Part shown: piece after piece, positions 7,069-15,161 of the stretch
Layout: the number at the start of each line of letters is the position of its first letter
Position numbering within the stretch: the stretch's first letter is position 1
DNA from: Photobacterium halotolerans DSM 18316
GTDB lineage: Bacteria > Pseudomonadota > Gammaproteobacteria > Enterobacterales > Vibrionaceae
Direction of reading: 5' to 3'
NCBI RefSeq assembly: GCF_000425165.1
Contig: NZ_AULG01000015.1
Span: forward strand, 1 to 64,000
Length of the DNA: 64,000 nt
The notes under the pieces: generated by a model
The model's input: the letters and a program-made list of their open reading frames with translations, nothing else
What the model was told of the DNA's origin: nothing
The model's database searches: none
Program-made: the position numbers and the translations under genes

Positions 7069-7307
7069 CTGGCACAATCTCAGGGAAAAATTCAGGACGA
7101 ATTTTTAGGTTGTCGGCGCTTGGAGCGCCTACAACCGGCCCGAACCACGCCAAAGAACAAAAAGGTGTTTTCTGGTTACTCTTTGCACCCACAAAGAGTA
7201 ACTGGCGCGCATCAGACAATGTTAAGTGAACCACCAAACTCAAGCGCGACATACTTCTTACCCAGCCTTAGAAATCATACTCGCGGCATGGATTCCCGCT
7301 TGTCGAG
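7069..7307 (+). repeat. Dispersed repeat, copy C (longest copy)
   Basis: This copy starts with the AAAAATTC/GAATTTTT hairpin (7086-7093, 7099-7106) shared with copy A. It continues through a GC-rich CGCTTGGAGCG stem, then the GTTACTCTTTG/CAAAGAGTAAC hairpin (7175-7185, 7192-7202), and ends in the dRS3-like module. With copy B it fills almost all of the gene-free 6875-7448 interval. The hairpin-rich, non-coding design suggests a REP/BIME-like or MITE-like element, but terminal inverted repeats and target duplications were not found by eye. Confidence 0.75.
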
Positions 7308-7448
7308 GCAATGAAGGTGAAACCCTCCCAGTTCCCCAAAGCCTTTACCTCAACCGACTATGCTTATAACTTAAGGACAGGAAAACAGAACGTTTTTTAA
7401 AGTGTGCAGACAGGCATGTTTGGCATACCGAACAGACAAGGAGGAGAA

Positions 7449-8297
7449 ATGAAGGTCTTAGTCGCAGGGGGCAATTCGGTGCTCGGATGTTATGTGGTCC
7501 GGCACCTGATAGATCACGGTTATCAGGTCTTTGCGCTCAGTCAGCATCCTGAGCAGGATAACCCGCTGGCCATCCCGCTAGCCGTAGAGGATGAATACAT
7601 GGCCGGGAAGTTTGATGCTGTGATCTGTTGCGCCCGGCCTGTCATGGCACCTTATGCGCAGGAAAAGCAGGCACCGGATTTTTCGGTGTTGATGGACAGC
7701 ATAGAGCGCTTTGCAAAACCGGATGCCAGAAAGCTGTATACATCGGGTATTGAAGTGTTTGGGTGCGCCGATGAATGTTCACCCGATGAACTCCAGTTTG
7801 AGCCTCTGTCGGCGGCAGAAAAAGAGGTACCGGTGCTGGAAAAAGTCATAAAGCTGGGCTGGACGCCGGTTTTTGTGCCTACTCTGGTGTACGGTGGCCA
7901 CGAATGCCCGATTCATACTTCACTCAACCGTCGCGAAAGCCTTCGCATTCCTGTTCTTATCCCGTCTTCCGGCTTGTATTATGCGGCCCATCTTGATGAT
8001 CTGGCGGCTTTTCACGTGACCTTAATTGAGAAGGAGACACTGGCACCGTTTTATTTTCTGGCAGAGGAAAAGCGCTACAGCCCTGAAAATCTGGCGGACT
8101 TGCTGGTGAAATATGGCTGGGCAGAGGGCGTGAAATGCTTGTCATTGCCCAGTTTTCTCAAACAATACGGCCAAGAGGTGCTGGAGGTGGAAACCATGAA
8201 TGTGAGCGTGCCGATCAGCCCGGATTTCGAACCGCGCCACAGCCTGTCATCCTACCTGTCGCAAACGCGGATCACGCCTGCCCATGATCACCCATAG
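7449..8297 (+). CDS. NAD(P)-dependent epimerase/dehydratase-like protein (extended SDR)
   Basis: This 282-aa Rossmann-fold protein starts MKVLVAGGNSVLGCYVVRHL. The GGNSVLG glycine motif is an altered form of the extended-SDR GxxGxxG. A YTSGIEVFG segment sits near the usual catalytic region, but the normal YxxxK pair is not obvious, so it may be a divergent or non-catalytic member. The ATG at 7449 is preceded by a strong AAGGAGGAG site; the frame is open 15 codons further upstream without a better start. The substrate is unknown. It stands alone between the repeats and the LD-carboxypeptidase gene. Confidence 0.65.
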   Translation: MKVLVAGGNSVLGCYVVRHLIDHGYQVFALSQHPEQDNPLAIPLAVEDEYMAGKFDAVICCARPVMAPYAQEKQAPDFSVLMDSIERFAKPDARKLYTSGIEVFGCADECSPDELQFEPLSAAEKEVPVLEKVIKLGWTPVFVPTLVYGGHECPIHTSLNRRESLRIPVLIPSSGLYYAAHLDDLAAFHVTLIEKETLAPFYFLAEEKRYSPENLADLLVKYGWAEGVKCLSLPSFLKQYGQEVLEVETMNVSVPISPDFEPRHSLSSYLSQTRITPAHDHP

Positions 8298-8485
8298 TGG
8301 CTGTTTCACCCGCGCAGCAAAGTGATGCCGGTGATTTGTAAACACGTGGATTTTTGAGCGCCTGATAGCGGCTTAACAACGGGGAAAGTATTATTGTGTC
8401 TTTTGTTACTTGTTGAATTGACTTGATTTAATTTTCTTCTGTCGTAGTGTGTGGGCTTTCGTTTGATGCGGTTAAGAGAGGCCCT

Positions 8486-9523
8486 ATGCGTTATCCTTCC
8501 CCACTGGTTCCTGGTTGTACAATAGCAGTAACAGCATTATCGGCAGGAGTATCTGAAGATTTTCATGTGCGCCTTGATCTGGTGATCCAGGGCTTGCGTG
8601 ACAGAGGCTTTAAAGTGCTGGAAGGGCACTGCTTACGGGAAAATGCCGGTCATGTCAGTGCACCTGCGCCAATGCGGGCCAAAGAGCTGATGGCGTTTTT
8701 GCTGGATGATCGCGTCGATGCCATCCTGCCGCCCTGGGGAGGTGAACTGGCGATGGAACTGTTGCCGTTGCTGGATCTGAACTTACTGCGCCATGCCAAA
8801 CCTAAATGGCTGATTGGCTTTTCAGATATCAGCACCATATCGTCTGTCTTAACGGCTCGCTGCGGTTGGGCCAGCCTGCATTGTGCGAACCTGATGCAGC
8901 TTCATCCTGCTGTGGCGGATCCGCTCAATAGCGCGATTTTTTCTTTACTGAGCCTGCCTGCCGGCGAATCTCTTACGTTACAGCAATCGTCCTGTTATGA
9001 GGTAGCCTCGGCCAATTACGCTAAGGATCCCGAGGCACAGTTCGCTTTCACTCAGCCAACGCAATGGACGGTTTTATCAGCAAATGATACAGCGGAATCG
9101 GTCGTGTTTTCAGGCCGTCTGATTGGTGGCTGTCTGGATACCATGGGCCTGATATCAGGTACTGAATACCTGAATCTGCCGCAGATGAAAGCACAGTATG
9201 CTCAGGACGGTTTGATTCTGTTTCTGGAAAACGCCGAGTTATCGCCAACTGCGATGGCCCGCGTGCTGATGGCAATGAAATTCAATGGTGTGTTTGACGC
9301 GGTCAACGGGGTGATGTTCGGCCGGGATGGCTCGCCGCTGAGTCACGGCAAATCACTGTCACATTCTCAGGTTATTCAGCAAGTACTGGGCGATCTTTCT
9401 GTACCTGTCATTCTGGACGCTGATATCGGCCATCTGGCACCGAACATGCCATTAATGAATGGCGCAGTTGCAGAAGTGCAAATGACCAATGGCAAGGCTT
9501 GGGTGCAGCAGACATTGAGATAA
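8486..9523 (+). CDS. LD-carboxypeptidase / MccF-like peptidase (family S66)
   Basis: This 345-aa cytoplasmic serine peptidase has the nucleophile Ser113 in LIGFSDIST, the LENAELSP glutamate and the FGRDGSPLSHG histidine region expected of S66 enzymes. Family members release the terminal D-Ala from murein tetrapeptides during recycling (LdcA) or cleave the peptidyl-nucleotide microcin C (MccF). The length and the PPWGGELAMELLPLLD segment lean towards the MccF-like group, which is an inference. The ATG at 8486 has a GAGAGG site; the frame extends 13 codons upstream without one. Confidence 0.85.
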   Translation: MRYPSPLVPGCTIAVTALSAGVSEDFHVRLDLVIQGLRDRGFKVLEGHCLRENAGHVSAPAPMRAKELMAFLLDDRVDAILPPWGGELAMELLPLLDLNLLRHAKPKWLIGFSDISTISSVLTARCGWASLHCANLMQLHPAVADPLNSAIFSLLSLPAGESLTLQQSSCYEVASANYAKDPEAQFAFTQPTQWTVLSANDTAESVVFSGRLIGGCLDTMGLISGTEYLNLPQMKAQYAQDGLILFLENAELSPTAMARVLMAMKFNGVFDAVNGVMFGRDGSPLSHGKSLSHSQVIQQVLGDLSVPVILDADIGHLAPNMPLMNGAVAEVQMTNGKAWVQQTLR

Positions 9524-9618
9524 TACACAAGAGTGGCAAGTGACTGATACTTCGTGGCTAGCCATAGCGTCTATACTCTCAGGAACGGATTTACAGCCAA
9601 CAGGTAAACCTTGATGCT

Positions 9619-10131
9619 ATGAGAGAAGACAACATGGCCGTGCTGTATCACCATGTGCGCACGGCTTTATCAGACGAACAGTGCCGCGCCCGGTATCTTG
9701 AAGAAAAAGCGGCCCGTCTGCTTGGATTGCATTCCGCTGTCATCGCAGGCTTTACCGTTCTGGTATTTATTGCTTCTTCTTTGTTTGTTCCGCCTCAGCA
9801 TGCCATCGCCTGGCTGGCTGTTATCGCCGTGACCGTGACCTATCTGGGTTTGATATCTGCCTGGAGTTTTCTGTTTCGCCTGCTCAGGCCGGCCGATGTG
9901 TATGGTGTGCATTTACCCAACAGCTGGCTGGAAGAAATGAAGCAACAAGGCGCAAATGACAATCTTCACCTGGCCGTGATTCGCTGTTACGAAACATGGC
10001 AGTTGTTATATAAGAGCAATCAGCATAAAAACGCGCTGCTGACCAAGGCCTACCATGAAGTTGTGTTCTCAGCCTGGTTAATTGCGATCTCTTTACTGCT
10101 TTTACTGGCGGCCAATTATCTGGTTGCTTAA
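9619..10131 (+). CDS. Membrane protein with an effector-like layout, unknown function
   Basis: This protein has about 170 aa. It starts with an N-terminal helix (RARYLEEKAARLLGLHSAV), then two hydrophobic segments (about 37-57 and 65-87), an RPADVYG turn, a charged cytoplasmic stretch and a last membrane helix (about 150-169). The order AxKAxxLLG helix, two membrane helices, RP turn, soluble linker and final helix resembles the membrane effectors of Pycsar/SLATT-type systems, but no nucleotide cyclase is nearby, so this is only a structural resemblance. An internal ATG at 9634 has a slightly better ribosome site (GAGAAG). Confidence 0.6.
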   Translation: MREDNMAVLYHHVRTALSDEQCRARYLEEKAARLLGLHSAVIAGFTVLVFIASSLFVPPQHAIAWLAVIAVTVTYLGLISAWSFLFRLLRPADVYGVHLPNSWLEEMKQQGANDNLHLAVIRCYETWQLLYKSNQHKNALLTKAYHEVVFSAWLIAISLLLLLAANYLVA

Positions 10132-10262
10132 GTTTAAGCCATGGCTTTTGCCTGCAACCTGGCTGCTTTTCTGAAATTTTCGCTTAACGCAGAAAAAGTT
10201 AGTGGTAAAGTATCTGCCTGACCGAAGGCAATGAGTGCCGAGTATTGTGAGCATCAGGAGGG

Positions 10263-10787
10263 ATGATGCAGTTTGTTCATTGTACCTATGAAAAACATGG
10301 CGAAGCCATTCTGGCTATTTTCAACGATGCCATTCTTAACACCACCGCACTTTACGAATACCAGCCCCGTACGATGGACATCATGCAAACCTGGTTTGCC
10401 ACCAAAACGGCCAATCAGTTTCCTGTGATTGGTATTGAAAATGATGCCGGTGAGCTGATGGGGTTTGCCAGTTACGGCACCTTCCGCGCATGGGCTGCGT
10501 TTAAATATTCTGTTGAACACTCTGTGTACATTCATCCGCAGCATCAGGGTAAAGGCCTGGGGCGCAAGCTGATGGATACCCTGATTGAGGCGGCCCGCGA
10601 GCAGAATTACCATGTGCTGGTTGGTGGCATAGATTCGACAAACACCGGCAGCATTGCCTTGCACAAAAAGCTGGGATTCGAATATTCCGGCACGATAAAG
10701 CAAGCGGCCTATAAATTTGAGCGCTGGTTGGATCTGGATTTCTACCAGCTGATACTGGATACCCCGAAACAGCCTGTTGCAGGGTAA
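10263..10787 (+). CDS. GNAT N-acetyltransferase, phosphinothricin acetyltransferase-like
   Basis: This 174-aa single-domain acetyl-CoA-dependent N-acetyltransferase carries the signature VYIHPQHQGKGLGRKLMDTL (Q-GKG-G pyrophosphate loop), an N-terminal AILAIFNDAILNTTALYEY stretch and a C-terminal GIDSTNTGSIALHKKLGFE. This matches the Pat/YncA(MnaT) group, which acetylates methionine analogues such as phosphinothricin and methionine sulfone. AGGAGG lies directly before the ATG at 10263, so the next codon ATG at 10266 may be used. A methyltransferase gene follows 21 bp later, probably co-transcribed. Confidence 0.85.
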   Translation: MMQFVHCTYEKHGEAILAIFNDAILNTTALYEYQPRTMDIMQTWFATKTANQFPVIGIENDAGELMGFASYGTFRAWAAFKYSVEHSVYIHPQHQGKGLGRKLMDTLIEAAREQNYHVLVGGIDSTNTGSIALHKKLGFEYSGTIKQAAYKFERWLDLDFYQLILDTPKQPVAG

Positions 10788-10808
10788 ATCGTGAGATAAG
10801 GACATTGG

Positions 10809-11528
10809 ATGTTATTTAACAGCCCACTCAGCCTCGAAAAAGCACATCGACTGATCGACCTACTGAGTCTCCACACTGACAGCCATGTTATTGATATTGG
10901 TTGCGGGGAAGGGGAATTTTTACTGCGTCTTGCCAGTGCGACAGGGGCACACTGTCTCGGACTGGATATTTCTGAGACCTGTATTGCCGCCGCGAATGCG
11001 AAAGCAGAAGCCTTGGGCTTGGCTGATCGCGTGACATTCGAGGTGGCTGATGCCAACGACTATCCGTTCTCGACACAGTATGACGTGGCTATCTGTATGG
11101 GATCGACCCATGCGTTTGGTGAAGGGGATGCGGGTTATCCGGCAGCACTGACTCAAATGCAGCAATGGCTGAAACCTCATGGTCAATTGCTGATTGGCGA
11201 AGCATATTGGAAGCAGCCACCGGCCCAGGCGTATCTGGACTTCATTGGTGAGCCGATTGGTATTTATTACGATCACCAGGGCAACATGTTGGTGGCGGAA
11301 TCTCACGGCCTGGCCACTGTGTATGCGGCCACCAGTAATCAGGACGAGTGGGATCATTTTGAAGGTTGTTTTCGCCTGAAAGCAGAACGTGCTGTGATGG
11401 TCAATCCAGAGGATGACAAAGCGCGTCAAAAGCGTGATGCGGTTCGTGAGTGGAACGCTCATTACCACCAGTTTGGCCGCGACACGATGGGGTTCGGTTT
11501 CTATTTGTTCATCAAGGACAAGGGTTAA
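10809..11528 (+). CDS. Class I SAM-dependent methyltransferase
   Basis: This 239-aa protein has a Rossmann-like methyltransferase fold. Motif I is VIDIGCGEGEF (residues 27-37), followed by the acidic LGLDIS strand, a D-AND region, and the CMGSTHAFG and WLKPHGQLLIGE motifs. The C-terminal part has an extra region typical of small-molecule methyltransferases. The substrate cannot be told from sequence. AAGGACATTGG precedes the ATG. It probably forms a unit with the upstream GNAT gene, and the patatin gene follows after about 75 bp. Confidence 0.8.
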   Translation: MLFNSPLSLEKAHRLIDLLSLHTDSHVIDIGCGEGEFLLRLASATGAHCLGLDISETCIAAANAKAEALGLADRVTFEVADANDYPFSTQYDVAICMGSTHAFGEGDAGYPAALTQMQQWLKPHGQLLIGEAYWKQPPAQAYLDFIGEPIGIYYDHQGNMLVAESHGLATVYAATSNQDEWDHFEGCFRLKAERAVMVNPEDDKARQKRDAVREWNAHYHQFGRDTMGFGFYLFIKDKG

Positions 11529-11604
11529 TCTGAACCTGTGGTATAAGCACTGGCTGACATTATGGCCAGTCGCTTAGTCAGATCTGGCTTGAGAGGAGAG
11601 AGGG

Positions 11605-12435
11605 ATGGCAGTGGCAGAATCACATGCTCTGGTTGTCGAAGGCGGCGCGATGCGCGGTATTTTTGCTGCCGGTGTGCTGGATGGCTTTCTTGAGCAACAC
11701 TACCGGCCATTTGATTTTTGCATCGGTGTTTCGGCGGGTTCCACCAATCTTGCAGCCTGGCTGGCAAATCAGCATGGCCGTAATTACAAAGTGATCACAG
11801 ATTACTCCTGCCGTCCTGAGTTTATCAGTTTGCGTAAGTTCATCCGTGGCGGACACTGGCTGGATCTCGACTGGTTGTGGCAGATCACTATCGATGAAAT
11901 ACGCTTGGATCTGGATGCTTTTGACGCGCAACCCATTCCTTTGTACGTGGTCACTACCCAAGTCTCGAGCGGAGAGGCCGTTTATACCCAAGCCACGGCA
12001 GATAATCTTGAACAATTGCTAAAAGCTTCTTGCTCTGTGCCGGTCGCGTACCGGGATTATCCGCTGCTGAATGGCGATGCCATGACGGACGGTGGGGTGG
12101 CAGATTCTATTCCTGTCATCAAAGCCTATCAAATGGGTGCCAGAGAAATCACGGTGATTTTGTCACGCCCGCTGGGCTACCGGAAGAAAACCAGCAAAAC
12201 GAGCTGGTTCCTCCGCCGTATGCTGGCAGATACCCCTGAGCTGGCGCGGGTGATGATGAAGCGTGCCGACAATTACAATAGCGCCATTGCGTTTATTGAG
12301 AACCCGCCTCAAGACTGCCGTATTCATGTTATAGCACCGCCGGCAGAGTTTGATGTCGGCCGTATTACCACAGACAAAAAACGGTTAGATACCGGCTATC
12401 AGATGGGATTAGCGGCGGCACTCGCCGGACGATAA
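11605..12435 (+). CDS. Patatin-like phospholipase (YjjU-like)
   Basis: This 276-aa protein has the patatin fold: an oxyanion glycine loop EGGAMRGIFAAGVLDG (residues 12-27), nucleophile Ser43 in GVSAG, and catalytic Asp162 in TDGGVADS. It matches the YjjU group of bacterial patatins, predicted acyl hydrolases acting on phospholipids. No signal peptide or type V secretion domain is present, so it is expected to act from the cytoplasm. A strong GAGGAGAGAGGG site precedes the start. The ASCH-domain gene follows 39 bp downstream. Confidence 0.88.
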   Translation: MAVAESHALVVEGGAMRGIFAAGVLDGFLEQHYRPFDFCIGVSAGSTNLAAWLANQHGRNYKVITDYSCRPEFISLRKFIRGGHWLDLDWLWQITIDEIRLDLDAFDAQPIPLYVVTTQVSSGEAVYTQATADNLEQLLKASCSVPVAYRDYPLLNGDAMTDGGVADSIPVIKAYQMGAREITVILSRPLGYRKKTSKTSWFLRRMLADTPELARVMMKRADNYNSAIAFIENPPQDCRIHVIAPPAEFDVGRITTDKKRLDTGYQMGLAAALAGR

Positions 12436-12474
12436 GCCTGTACAGAGCACACAGTTAACAACGACAGGGACATC

Positions 12475-13008
12475 ATGATTTTTAACAACTTTGCACCGGC
12501 AACATTAGCGGAACAGTTTCAGCTTTCTTCTCAGGCGGCAGACTGCCTGTCGGCTTATCTGGTGACTTTACCGGAAGCTGAAATACCGGGCATTCCAAGT
12601 GTCAGCGCAGATTATTTCTGTGCAGACAAAGACAATGCTGACATTTGTGCCGAACTGGTACGAAAAGGAGAAAAGCAAGCCAGCTGCAGTATGAAATACT
12701 GGTATCTGGCTGGTGGTGCAGAAGAGCCGGAGCCAATGCCGCAGGTCGGCCATTTGCAGGTGGTCACGGACTGGGAGGGCGTTCCGGTCGCGATCGTGCA
12801 AATTACCCAAGTGGCAGAAGCCCGGTTTAAAGATGTGACCGCTGAGTTCGCGGCGGCTGAAGGAGAAGGTGATAAGTCGCTGCGCTGGTGGCGTGATGCC
12901 CACTGGCAGTTTTTCAGCGCCGAGTGCGAAGAGCTGGCTATTGAGATGAGCGAGGACACTGTGCTGGTGCTGGAACATTTTCGAACCGTTTGGGCGAAAC
13001 CTGCCTGA
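12475..13008 (+). CDS. ASCH domain-containing protein
   Basis: This 177-aa cytoplasmic protein carries an ASCH domain: ELVRKGEKQASCSMKYWY contains the G-K-Q/A-S/T signature, followed by the barrel strands VAIVQITQV and the helix region GDKSLRWWRDAHWQFF. ASCH domains are PUA-like beta barrels thought to bind RNA; some members hydrolyse acetylated cytidines. The length fits stand-alone members. AGGGACATC precedes the ATG. The specific function is unknown. It may be co-transcribed with the patatin gene. Confidence 0.82.
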   Translation: MIFNNFAPATLAEQFQLSSQAADCLSAYLVTLPEAEIPGIPSVSADYFCADKDNADICAELVRKGEKQASCSMKYWYLAGGAEEPEPMPQVGHLQVVTDWEGVPVAIVQITQVAEARFKDVTAEFAAAEGEGDKSLRWWRDAHWQFFSAECEELAIEMSEDTVLVLEHFRTVWAKPA

Positions 13009-13205
13009 TCGCAGCGGCAAATTGCCTTAAGCCGCGCTGGCATCAAGCCTGATATCAGTGGTTTACTTTTCTGCTCTGCTATCTTTATCACAGCGGGTAG
13101 ATGTATTTGCCCGCCATTTTTGCCAGCTGATCTCTAGGGTTGTTGCTGATACGCGCACGAGACTGTCTGGCAGGTCAGGTGATTCCACTTCACGGCAGGG
13201 CAGGC

Positions 13206-14522
13206 ATGAAAACACACTGGTTAAATCGTTGGGAAGCGGTAAGGAGCAGTTTCTGGTTTGTCCCTGCCATGATGGTGATTATTGCCATCGGACTGGCCCG
13301 GATTATCGTTACTCTGGATCATCAGCTGGCGCACTTCTCTCTGGTTTTGCCTGATATCGGTTTCTCGGGAGGCGCAGAGGGAGCACGCAGCGTGCTGTCG
13401 ACGATTGCAGGGTCCATGGTGACAGTGGCCGGGGTGGCTTTCTCTATCACAATAGTGGCACTGACGCTGGCTTCCTCTCAGTTTGGTCCCCGCTTACTGC
13501 GAAATTTCATGCGCGATCCGGGCAATCAGTACGTGCTTGGCACTTTTATAGCGACGTTCATCTATTGTCTGCTGGTCTTAAGCAGTGTAACCCATGCCAA
13601 CGGCGATGAGTTTGTTCCCCGCATTGCGGTCAATCTGGCTTTGTTACTGGCCCTGTTCAATGTCGCGGTTCTGATTTATTTCATTCACCATGTGGCTACC
13701 TCGATTCAGGCGGATAATGTCGTCAATGGGGTGTATGAGGAGCTGAATCAGCACATTGAGCATTTTTTTCCTGATGAGCTCGGTGAATCGGATCCTGAAC
13801 CTTTGCAGGGCGATAGCCATTCAACCGGTATGTATCATCATGTGGTCGCGGCAGATTGTGAAGGCTACCTGCAAGCCGTAGACAGACAGTGTTTATGCCA
13901 GCTTGCGCAGCAGTTTAATTGCCGGATTGTGCTGGGCTACAGAGCCGGGGAGTTTGTCGTCAAAGGGTGTTCAATCGCTGTCGTGCAGTCTGACACTGAG
14001 CCGGAAGACGGTCTGGATTCAGAGCTTCTTGATTGCATGATTGTCGGGAAACTGCGTACGCCGGAACAAGATCCTGAATTTGCTGTTCATCAATTGGTGG
14101 AAGTGGCGGTCAGAGCATTGTCACCGGGTATCAATGACCCCTTTACTGCCATGACCTGCGTCGACAGGCTCAGTGCTGTACTTTGCACGCTGACTGGCCG
14201 GTCATTTCATTCGGCGCGCTGGTATGACGATGACGGCCAGTTGCGGCTGGAAGAACGGCCTTTGACTTTTACCGGGATACTCAACGCCGCTTTTGATCAG
14301 ATCCGCCAGCATGGCAAATCCGATACGGCAGTGACCATCCGGTTGCTGGAAAGCCTTGGCCGGATTGCCAGTTATTGCAGAACGAGCGAGCAGCAGGATG
14401 CCGTTCGTCGTCAGGCAGAGATGATCCTGCGATCCAGTCAGGATAGCCTGAATGAACCACAGGATCTGGCAGACATTGAACAGCGGTTTCAGGCGATACA
14501 GGATGAAATGCGTCAATACTGA
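13206..14522 (+). CDS. DUF2254-family membrane protein
   Basis: This 438-aa protein has four clear membrane segments in the N-terminal 150 residues (SFWFVPAMMVIIAIGLARII, a second in the VAGVAFSITIVALTLASSQFGPRLL region, a third in YVLGTFIATFIYCLLVL and a fourth in LALLLALFNVAVLIYFIHH) and a cytoplasmic C-terminal half of about 250 residues. SSQFGPRLLRNFMRD is characteristic of the DUF2254 family, whose function is unknown. The start at 13206 gives MKTHWLNRW; the frame is open 22 codons upstream, but those residues do not look like the family. It converges on a MarR gene with a 6-bp gap. Confidence 0.82.
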   Translation: MKTHWLNRWEAVRSSFWFVPAMMVIIAIGLARIIVTLDHQLAHFSLVLPDIGFSGGAEGARSVLSTIAGSMVTVAGVAFSITIVALTLASSQFGPRLLRNFMRDPGNQYVLGTFIATFIYCLLVLSSVTHANGDEFVPRIAVNLALLLALFNVAVLIYFIHHVATSIQADNVVNGVYEELNQHIEHFFPDELGESDPEPLQGDSHSTGMYHHVVAADCEGYLQAVDRQCLCQLAQQFNCRIVLGYRAGEFVVKGCSIAVVQSDTEPEDGLDSELLDCMIVGKLRTPEQDPEFAVHQLVEVAVRALSPGINDPFTAMTCVDRLSAVLCTLTGRSFHSARWYDDDGQLRLEERPLTFTGILNAAFDQIRQHGKSDTAVTIRLLESLGRIASYCRTSEQQDAVRRQAEMILRSSQDSLNEPQDLADIEQRFQAIQDEMRQY

Positions 14523-14528
14523 ATAAGG

Positions 14529-15020
14529 TTATTTCAATGCTGACTCGTTAGCCAACAGCCATTTTCGCAATAATCCCGCTAGCTGGGCCTGCTCGTCTTT
14601 ATCTAAGGCCGTCAGCATCTGATGCTCATTGGCAACATGGGCAGTGACGGCTTTGTCGACCAGTGCCTGTCCATCTTGTGTTAACGACACCTTACAGCTG
14701 CGTCTGTCATCGTCACTCGGCTGCCGGTAGATCAGCCCTCTGTCGGTCAGCTTATCCAGCCGGGCTGTCATCGCCCCGGAAGACAGCATCACAGTGTGAT
14801 AAAGCTGGGTTGGGGTCAGGGGTTCGCCGGCTCGGCGCAGCGAGGCCAGAATATCAAACTCAACCTGGCTCAGTCCGTAGCCTTTGAACACGTCATTGAT
14901 ACTGTCCGTCATTATTCTGTGGGCCCGATACATGCGGCCAATGATCCCCATAGGAGAACAGTCCAGGTCTGGCCGGTGTTCCTGCCATTGAATCAATAGT
15001 TTATCGACATGATCTTGCAT
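14529..15020 (-). CDS. MarR-family transcriptional regulator
   Basis: This 163-aa protein has the MarR winged helix: GLSQVEFDILASLRRAG, then the recognition region TPTQLYHTVMLSSGAMTARLDKLTDRGLI and the wing PSDDDRRSCKVSLT with the DxRxxxVxLT signature. It works as a dimer, usually repressing neighbouring genes until a ligand or oxidant releases it. It is divergent from an EamA-type exporter across 141 bp that contain a perfect palindrome at 15113-15130, so it probably represses that exporter and itself. Confidence 0.88.
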   Translation of the reverse strand: MQDHVDKLLIQWQEHRPDLDCSPMGIIGRMYRAHRIMTDSINDVFKGYGLSQVEFDILASLRRAGEPLTPTQLYHTVMLSSGAMTARLDKLTDRGLIYRQPSDDDRRSCKVSLTQDGQALVDKAVTAHVANEHQMLTALDKDEQAQLAGLLRKWLLANESALK

Positions 15021-15112
15021 AGGGTTGTGTTTGTCCGTTCTTCATTGAGTCAAAAATATGTCATTAACTTTTCGAAAAAGATACTTGATTAAAAGGCAAA
15101 TAGCCACTAATT

Positions 15113-15130
15113 TATCTTTATGCAAAGATA
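15113..15130. promoter_or_regulatory. Candidate MarR operator between marR-like and EamA genes
   Basis: TATCTTT (15113-15119) and AAAGATA (15124-15130) form a perfect 7-bp inverted repeat with spacer ATGC. A related half-site, AAGATACTTGATT, lies at about 15078-15090 and resembles AAGATATTTGATA at 15125-15137. The location in the divergent promoter and the dimer-sized spacing suit a MarR-type repressor. Confidence 0.55.
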
Positions 15131-15161
15131 TTTGATATAAAGATTCTTAAAGGGAAGTGAA

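Noticed and set aside
6867..7314. Open frames of 60-100 codons across the tandem repeats
   Set aside because: They exist only because the hairpin repeat lacks stops; the same peptide recurs in each copy and no ribosome-binding site or family supports them.
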